Program-made: the position numbers and the translations under genes
Notes under the pieces: generated by a model
What the model saw: only the letters and a program-made list of their open reading frames with translations
What the model was told of the DNA's origin: nothing
Database searches by the model: none
Assembly (NCBI RefSeq): GCF_016110345.1
Contig: NZ_AP019011.1
Location: forward strand, 1,054,001-1,118,000
Length of the DNA: 64,000 bases
Direction of reading: 5' to 3'
Source: Fluviibacter phosphoraccumulans
GTDB lineage: Bacteria > Pseudomonadota > Gammaproteobacteria > Burkholderiales > Rhodocyclaceae
Shown: positions 59,448 to 64,000 of the stretch, one piece after another
How the letters are laid out: each line of letters opens with the position of its first letter
How positions within the stretch are numbered: position 1 is the first letter of the stretch

Positions 59448-60674
59448 TTACTTCGCTGCCGGCGCAGCGTTAACCGGCGCAGCAACCACCGTGGCGCCCG
59501 GACGGATTTTGATGATGTTATCGACCACGACCTTCATGCCGGGCTGTAAGCCCCCCAAAATAATCCAATCCTTACCGGACCAAGCGCCAGGCTTAATCGG
59601 CGTCGGGATCACCTTGCCATCCTCGCCGATCACCCAGACCATAAAACCTTTTTCGCTTTGAATCACGGCTGCCTGCGGAATAAGATAAATGTTCTCTAAC
59701 TTGCCGGTACTGATTCGAGCCCGTAAAAACTGCCCAGGCAGGAGCTTTTCATCCGGATTGGCAAAGGTCGCACGCAACTGTTGCGTCCCCAGCTTCGGGT
59801 CAATAAAGGTCGACTGAAAATTGATTTTTCCAATTTCTGAATACAGCGAACCGTCGTCCATCACCAGTTGGACGGTGGTATCGGCATTGGGGTCCAGACG
59901 CCCCCCCGGCAAACTGGCAGTTTCATTATCGGACAGGCCAAAGCGGATCCAAATCGGATTAACCTGATGCAGCGTGGTCAGCAAACTGCCATCAGCAGCG
60001 GTGCTAATCAGATTACCCTCGGAGCGATTGGCCCGACCGGCCACACCACTGACAGGTGCGGTAACCGTCGTCCATTGTAAATTGAGCTGTGCCTCTTTCA
60101 GATTGGCCTGCGCAATGTCATTGGCCGAAATGGCATCATCCATTTCCTTACGGCTCACGGCTTGCTGCGCGTACAGCTTCTTCAGGCGCGTGGCCTCGCG
60201 TGCCGTCTGTGTGGCTTTAGCCTGCGCTTCCTCCAGCTTGATACGGAAAGGCTCTGGATCAATCTGGAACAGGGGCTGACCGGCACTGACCTTCTGACCT
60301 TCTTCGTACAAGCGCTTAACGAGAATACCGCCGACACGGGCACGCACTTCCGTTTCATTGGCACCCTCTGCCTGCGCCATGACTTCAATAACGTAAGGCA
60401 CTGAAGTGGGTTCGGCAACGAGAAGGGTAACCGGCAAAGGCGGCGGCGCTTTAGGCAACTTCTGCCAGAAACTCCAGCCGTTCCAGGCAACAATCACCAA
60501 GAGTAAAACGGCACCCGAAATGACGGTTCTACGGCGATGCTGCTGCCATTGCACCTGCCAGGCCAATTGCGCTTTTTGATACAGCGGATGACTCGTCAAA
60601 ACCTGAAGTTTAGGCGCCAAGCACTCAAGTTTATGGCTTAGCCAGACTTTGATGCGGGGTGGTTTTGCAGACAT
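59448..60674 (-). CDS. acrA: RND efflux membrane fusion protein (AcrA/MexA) with N-terminal membrane anchor
   Basis: The periplasmic adaptor joining AcrB to the outer-membrane channel. It has 408 residues from the ATG at 60674 (MSAKPPRIKVWLSH). A hydrophobic anchor is at about residues 50-72 (VISGAVLLLVIVAWNGWSFW), preceded by about 50 basic cytoplasmic residues. Usual AcrA proteins have instead a short lipoprotein signal. The barrel-sandwich, hairpin and beta-barrel domains follow (VRARVGGILVKRLYEEGQKVSAGQPLFQIDP, LTTLHQVNPIWIRFGLSD in part). An in-frame extension upstream of 60674 crosses the operator and is rejected. It starts the operon. Confidence 0.9.
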   Translation of the reverse strand: MSAKPPRIKVWLSHKLECLAPKLQVLTSHPLYQKAQLAWQVQWQQHRRRTVISGAVLLLVIVAWNGWSFWQKLPKAPPPLPVTLLVAEPTSVPYVIEVMAQAEGANETEVRARVGGILVKRLYEEGQKVSAGQPLFQIDPEPFRIKLEEAQAKATQTAREATRLKKLYAQQAVSRKEMDDAISANDIAQANLKEAQLNLQWTTVTAPVSGVAGRANRSEGNLISTAADGSLLTTLHQVNPIWIRFGLSDNETASLPGGRLDPNADTTVQLVMDDGSLYSEIGKINFQSTFIDPKLGTQQLRATFANPDEKLLPGQFLRARISTGKLENIYLIPQAAVIQSEKGFMVWVIGEDGKVIPTPIKPGAWSGKDWIILGGLQPGMKVVVDNIIKIRPGATVVAAPVNAAPAAK

Positions 60675-60710
60675 AGACGATCCGACGAGTAACGAAGCAG
60701 AACGTGCAAT

Positions 60711-60734
60711 TATATACATTTCCGCATGTATGTA
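60711..60734. promoter_or_regulatory. AcrR-like operator between acrA and acrR
   Basis: An imperfect palindrome with half-sites ATACAT and ATGTAT separated by TTCCGC and extended outward by TAT and GTA. By memory of the AcrR site of Escherichia coli the match is about 20 of 24 positions. TATAAT boxes occur on both strands: minus 60709-60714 and plus 60743-60748. It overlaps the divergent promoters of acrA and acrR. Confidence 0.65.
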
Positions 60735-60800
60735 TATTGTCTTATAATGCACCTGGTTATGTGTTGATAAACTTTTTGGGTAACAAAAAACTTCCACGCT

Positions 60801-61412
60801 ATGGCTCGCAGAACAAAAGAGGAAGCGCTCGAAACCCGCATGCAAATTATTGATGCCGCGCGGCGGGTTTTTCATGCGGAAGGCGTCAATCGGTCAACGC
60901 TCGACAAAGTGGCTAAAGCGGCTGGCGTCACCCGTGGCGCGATCTACTGGCACTTCACTAACAAGGCAGAGCTTTTTCTGGCGGTCAAGAAGGCATACAC
61001 CAGTGAGTTCGACCAGTTACAGTCCCTCCTCTCGCCAACAGTCAACCAATCGCCGCTGTCTGCGCTGACCGATTATCTGCACGCACTCTTTTCTGGGCTG
61101 CTGACCAATTCAGCCGCACGCGAAACTTTGGAAATCATCATGCTGCGCTGCGAGTATGTTGAGGAGTTTTATGAGGTGCTCCAAACCATCACAGAACCCT
61201 GTACGGATATTCTGACGTCCTTCACCAGGCTCTATCGTGATGCCAAAACGATCAACGAATTAAAACCCGGTCTTGACCCGGAATTAATGGCGCTAGACAC
61301 CCTGGCCTTTGTGCGCGGTACGCTACGCGCCATTCTTTCGGGACAACAGCACGACACCTACTGCCAGGCCATCGCGTCATTGGTTGAAGCACATATTGCT
61401 TTGAGGCGCTAG
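60801..61412 (+). CDS. acrR: TetR/AcrR-family repressor of the efflux operon
   Basis: A 203-residue TetR-family regulator. The N-terminal helix-turn-helix is ARRTKEEALETRMQIIDAARRVFHAEGVNRSTLDKVAKAAGVTRGAIYWHFTNKAELF (in landmark form: RSTLDKVAKAAGVTRGAIYWHF), closely AcrR-like, followed by an alpha-helical ligand-binding domain. It is divergent from acrA and separated by 127 bp containing the operator, so it most likely represses acrAB-oprM and itself, released by pump substrates. Confidence 0.92.
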   Translation: MARRTKEEALETRMQIIDAARRVFHAEGVNRSTLDKVAKAAGVTRGAIYWHFTNKAELFLAVKKAYTSEFDQLQSLLSPTVNQSPLSALTDYLHALFSGLLTNSAARETLEIIMLRCEYVEEFYEVLQTITEPCTDILTSFTRLYRDAKTINELKPGLDPELMALDTLAFVRGTLRAILSGQQHDTYCQAIASLVEAHIALRR

Positions 61413-61433
61413 TTTAAAACCACAAACCAAGCA

Positions 61434-61456
61434 ATAAAAAAGGCCCCGAAAGGCCT
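61434..61456 (-). terminator. Rho-independent terminator of phaR
   Basis: On the minus strand AGGCC-TTTCGG-GGCCT is followed by TTTTTTATT. It lies 20 bp past the phaR stop; acrR converges from the other side and may use it as well. Confidence 0.75.
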
Positions 61457-61475
61457 CGTCTGACGCAACCAGCAA

Positions 61476-61985
61476 TCAGGGCTTATGACCTGGCGGAAAG
61501 GTCTGGAACATGTTCCGCGCTTGCGATTGAATCTGCGTCTGCATGTTTTGCACCATTTTCTGGCTCTGATCCATATAAGCAGACATCAGGCTCTGCATGG
61601 CCGGTCCCTGAAAAGTCAGAAACTGAGACCAGAGGTCGCTGCTGTTGCTATTACCCTGCATCTTTTTCTGGAAATCAACGAATGCCGTCATATTGGTTTC
61701 CAGGTACTGACCCAGTACCGATTGCATGGCGTTACCGTAGAGGCGAATCATGTGCGACAAGACTTCACTACTGAAGATAGGTACGCCGCCACTCTCCTCT
61801 TCCAGAATAATCTGTAGCAGGATTGCGCGTGTTAAATCGTCACCCGTCTTGGCGTCCACTACCTGGAAGTTTTCGTGTTGTAGCACGAGCTCCTTGATAT
61901 CTGCCAACGTGATGTAGGCGCTAGTCCGCGTATCGTAAAGACGACGATTCGGGTATTTCTTGATCAAACGTTGAGATTCAGTCAT
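61476..61985 (-). CDS. phaR: Polyhydroxyalkanoate synthesis repressor PhaR
   Basis: A 169-residue regulator that binds PHA granules and DNA and represses phasin expression. It has the PhaR N-terminal DNA-binding segment (RLIKKYPNRRLYDTRTSAYITLADIKELVLQ in part) and the PHB-accumulation regulatory domain (GGVPIFSSEVLSHMIRLYGNAM and LGQYLETNMTAFVDFQKKMQG). The C-terminus is Gln/Met-rich (MDQSQKMVQNMQTQIQSQARNMF). It is downstream of phaB with an intervening terminator, so it is probably transcribed separately. A TATAAT at 62062-62057 is a possible -10. Confidence 0.93.
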   Translation of the reverse strand: MTESQRLIKKYPNRRLYDTRTSAYITLADIKELVLQHENFQVVDAKTGDDLTRAILLQIILEEESGGVPIFSSEVLSHMIRLYGNAMQSVLGQYLETNMTAFVDFQKKMQGNSNSSDLWSQFLTFQGPAMQSLMSAYMDQSQKMVQNMQTQIQSQARNMFQTFPPGHKP

Positions 61986-62067
61986 GCACTTGGCCTTGAT
62001 ACAAATTCACGAATGCGTTGAACTAACCGCTTTTGATATTTCTTATTCTGCAATGCATTATAAAACT

Positions 62068-62104
62068 AAAAGCCCCCCCGAGTAAAACCCGGCGGGGCTT
62101 TTTA
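62068..62104 (-). terminator. Hairpin between phaB and phaR
   Basis: AAAAGCCCC/GGGGCTTTT stem (about 9 bp) enclosing a C/G-rich inner region, with A/T-rich flanks on both sides (TTTTAGTTTTAT on the minus strand). It lies 55 bp after the phaB stop and most likely terminates the phaC-phaB transcript. Confidence 0.65.
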
Positions 62105-62158
62105 AATCAACAAGATGCAATCAGCATACGCTAACGGCCACAGGCTGATTAAACACCA

Positions 62159-62905
62159 TTATTGATAGTACAAACCACCGTTGATGTTCATCGTGGCACC
62201 CGTGATGAACCCGGCCAGATCTGACGCCAGATAGACTGCCAGACCAGCGATTTCTTCAGGTTTAGCCAAACGCTTCATCGGCACGGTGTCGACAATACTT
62301 TGCAGAATGTCTTCACGAATCGCCATCACCATCTTGGTGGCGACATAGCCTGGGGTGATGGCGTTAACCGTTACACCCTTGGTGGCCATTTCAGCAGCCA
62401 GTGCTTTGGTGAAACCGATGACGCCAGCCTTGGCTGCCGAGTAGTTGGTTTGACCCGCTTGACCCTTAACGCCGTTCACCGACGAGATATTGATCACACG
62501 ACCCCAGCCCTTTTCGGCCATCTTGGCAGCAAACGGTTGCGTCACATTGTAAACGCTGGTCAGGTTGGTGTTGATCACAGCATCCCACTGACCCTTGTCC
62601 ATCTTGGTGAAGAACTTGTCACGGGTAATACCGGCATTGTTCACCAGCACATCAATCACGCCACCTGCCAGCTTTTCAGCTTCAGCAGCAGCGGCCACAC
62701 ACGACTCATAGTTACCGACATCGCAAGCCACCGGAATGAAGTTGGTGAAACCCTCTGCCTTTTGCTCGGCCAACCAGGCTTCTTTGTCATCAAATTCGGG
62801 GTGATAAGCTGCAACAACTTTATAGCCAGCCTTGTCAAAAGCCTGACAGAAAGCAGTACCGAGGCCACCCATAGCGCCGGTGACGAATGCGATGTGCTGA
62901 GACAT
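62159..62905 (-). CDS. phaB: Acetoacetyl-CoA reductase PhaB
   Basis: An NADPH-dependent short-chain dehydrogenase that reduces acetoacetyl-CoA to (R)-3-hydroxybutyryl-CoA for polyhydroxybutyrate. The 248-residue protein has the cofactor motif FVTGAMGGLGTAFC (TGxxxGxG), the NNAG motif VLVNNAGITRD, the catalytic Ser in ISSVNG, and Y-x-x-x-K in YSAAKAG. QAGQTNYSAAKAGVIGFTKALA fits PhaB. A ribosome site (AAGGATG) precedes the ATG. It follows phaC after a 113-bp gap that carries a long hairpin. Confidence 0.95.
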   Translation of the reverse strand: MSQHIAFVTGAMGGLGTAFCQAFDKAGYKVVAAYHPEFDDKEAWLAEQKAEGFTNFIPVACDVGNYESCVAAAAEAEKLAGGVIDVLVNNAGITRDKFFTKMDKGQWDAVINTNLTSVYNVTQPFAAKMAEKGWGRVINISSVNGVKGQAGQTNYSAAKAGVIGFTKALAAEMATKGVTVNAITPGYVATKMVMAIREDILQSIVDTVPMKRLAKPEEIAGLAVYLASDLAGFITGATMNINGGLYYQ

Positions 62906-62954
62906 GTAAACATCCTTTCAAAGGGAGAAATCAGGAAGATCAAGCTACGCAACC

Positions 62955-62990
62955 GGGATACATTAACCCGCTTGTGGTTAAGTGTATCCC
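62955..62990. repeat. Long hairpin between phaC and phaB
   Basis: GGGATACA/TGTATCCC (8 bp) and TTAACC/GGTTAA (6 bp) stack into a 14-bp stem with one bulged G and a 7-base loop. No U-run follows. It lies 50 bp before the phaB ATG on the minus strand and may stabilise or process the dicistronic message. Confidence 0.6.
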
Positions 62991-63017
62991 GAGACTTGCC
63001 GCGCCGCAACAATAAGA

Positions 63018-64000
63018 TTAACGGGCTTGAACGTAGCGCCCAGGTGCGGGTTCGATGGTCTTATAGGCTTTGCTTCCCAACGATTTAGGCGCGGCCCGTT
63101 CGCCACCCTTGAAATCCTCAAGCCAATCAGACCAATCCGACCACCAGCTCCCCGGCTTTTCGCTGGCCGATGCCAGCCACTGGTTGGCATCGCCTTTAAG
63201 ATCACCATCCACCCAATAGTTACGGCGATTTTTTGCAGCGGGATTGATCACACCAGCGATATGACCGCTAGCCCCCAGAACAAAACGGTGCTGCCCCGAC
63301 AGCAAGCGGGTCACGAGATAAGCCGTTTGCCAGGGCACGATATGATCTTCGCGTGCCGCAAACAGATAGGTCGGCATATCCAGACGGCCCAGATCGACCG
63401 GTTGATCGCAGAGTTTAAGTTCACCGGGCACACGCAGACGGTTTTCCAGATAGGTATTGCGCAAATACCAGCAGGCCATCGGGCCTGGCAAACCCGTTGA
63501 GTCGGCATTCCAGTAAAGAATATCGAAGGCCTGCGGCGTATTGCCCAGCAGATAGTTACCCGACACATAGGGCCAAACCAGATCATTGGGACGCAATGAC
63601 GAGAACATGGTCATCAGTTCACGCCCTTCCAGCAGCCCCCCCTTGCCGATCGCTGCCTCACGGGCGGCTACGGATGGTGCATCAACAAAAATATCGATAT
63701 CACCCGTATCGGCAAAATCCAGCATGGTCGTCAGCAGCGTCAGCGATGCCGCCGGCTTTTCACCTCGTGCTGCCAATACTGCCAGCGCTGAAGACAAGAG
63801 CGTCCCGCCGATGCAGAAGCCCAGCATATTCATGGTCTGGCTACCGCTGATGGCCTGAACCACAGGGATGGCCGAGAACGGGCCCAATTCCAGATAATCA
63901 TCCCAAGTGCGGTGGGCATCTTCTTTACCCGGGTTTTTCCAGGAAATCAGGAACACGGTATGCCCTGCCTCAACGGCAAAGCGCACTAATGAAGACTCGG
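63018..64000 (-). CDS. phaC: Class I polyhydroxyalkanoate synthase PhaC, 5' part outside window
   Basis: PhaC polymerises (R)-3-hydroxyacyl-CoA. The window holds the C-terminal part of about 327 residues; reading continues past base 64000, so the GTG at 63986 is not the start. The lipase-like box with active-site cysteine is GFCIGGTLL; the aspartate and histidine of the triad are in FAAREDHIVPW and GASGHIAGVINP, the last characteristic of the class I/II synthases. It is followed by phaB, a standard phaCB gene order. A full-length class I enzyme would have about 580-600 residues. Confidence 0.95.
   Translation of the reverse strand, partial: ESSLVRFAVEAGHTVFLISWKNPGKEDAHRTWDDYLELGPFSAIPVVQAISGSQTMNMLGFCIGGTLLSSALAVLAARGEKPAASLTLLTTMLDFADTGDIDIFVDAPSVAAREAAIGKGGLLEGRELMTMFSSLRPNDLVWPYVSGNYLLGNTPQAFDILYWNADSTGLPGPMACWYLRNTYLENRLRVPGELKLCDQPVDLGRLDMPTYLFAAREDHIVPWQTAYLVTRLLSGQHRFVLGASGHIAGVINPAAKNRRNYWVDGDLKGDANQWLASASEKPGSWWSDWSDWLEDFKGGERAAPKSLGSKAYKTIEPAPGRYVQAR

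Noticed and set aside
63018..63986. phaC starting at the GTG at 63986
   Set aside because: The frame is open to the window edge and the protein is the C-terminal half of a class I synthase; the true start is outside.

Overview
The window is chromosomal DNA from a betaproteobacterium. This rests on the full-length housekeeping genes, the betaproteobacterial PHA genes phaC, phaB and phaR, the large TrpS, and an isc cluster carrying a second cysteine desulfurase. Rhodocyclales is my best guess at order level, as an inference from gene content only. Most of the window is densely packed core genome; the exception is a small accessory patch at about 26.5-34.9 kb.

Layout. 1-5 kb (+): the 3' part of mfd, aroG, serB. 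5-13.7 kb (-): trmJ, cysE, then the iron-sulfur cluster operon iscR, nifS-like desulfurase, iscS, iscU, iscA, hscB, hscA, fdx, iscX and a DUF2789 gene, with a recognisable IscR-type operator in front of iscR. 13.8-18.3 kb (+): suhB, mutS, a secreted phosphoesterase-like protein. 18.3-23 kb (-): pyrG, kdsA, eno, ftsB, slyD-like. 23.3-26.5 kb (+): dapD, dapE, prmB, then tRNA-Pro(TGG), tRNA-Arg(TCT), tRNA-His(GTG) with a clear promoter and terminator.

26.5-34.9 kb is the accessory region: an orphan HicB-like antitoxin, a methyltransferase gene (probably a type IIG restriction-modification enzyme) split by a complete IS4-family element with a 9-bp target duplication, a TumE/TumA toxin-antitoxin pair preceded by an unlisted 40-codon ORF, a fungal-type cytosine deaminase, a small lipoprotein, a RelE/YefM-type pair with a 42-bp palindrome upstream, selO and a small unknown gene.

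35-48.4 kb: dksA (+), then on the minus strand the classic translation/transcription operon rimP-nusA-infB-rbfA-truB-rpsO-pnp, preceded by rluB, scpB, scpA and trpS. 48.4-54.9 kb: an M50 protease, a YciO-type protein and RNase AM (-), a gamma-carbonic-anhydrase-like protein and hslO (+), an FAD-linked oxidase and rimO (-). 54.9-61.4 kb: a complete tripartite RND efflux system (acrA-acrB-oprM, -) with a divergent TetR repressor and an AcrR-like operator. 61.5 kb to the end (-): phaC (cut by the window edge), phaB and phaR for polyhydroxyalkanoate storage.

I found no radically new system. The observations most worth following are the IS-split type IIG-like gene (its ancestral frame can be rebuilt exactly), an Hsp33 lacking all four redox-zinc cysteines, a structured terminator-bearing leader in front of rimP-nusA, and the small ORF directly upstream of tumE.
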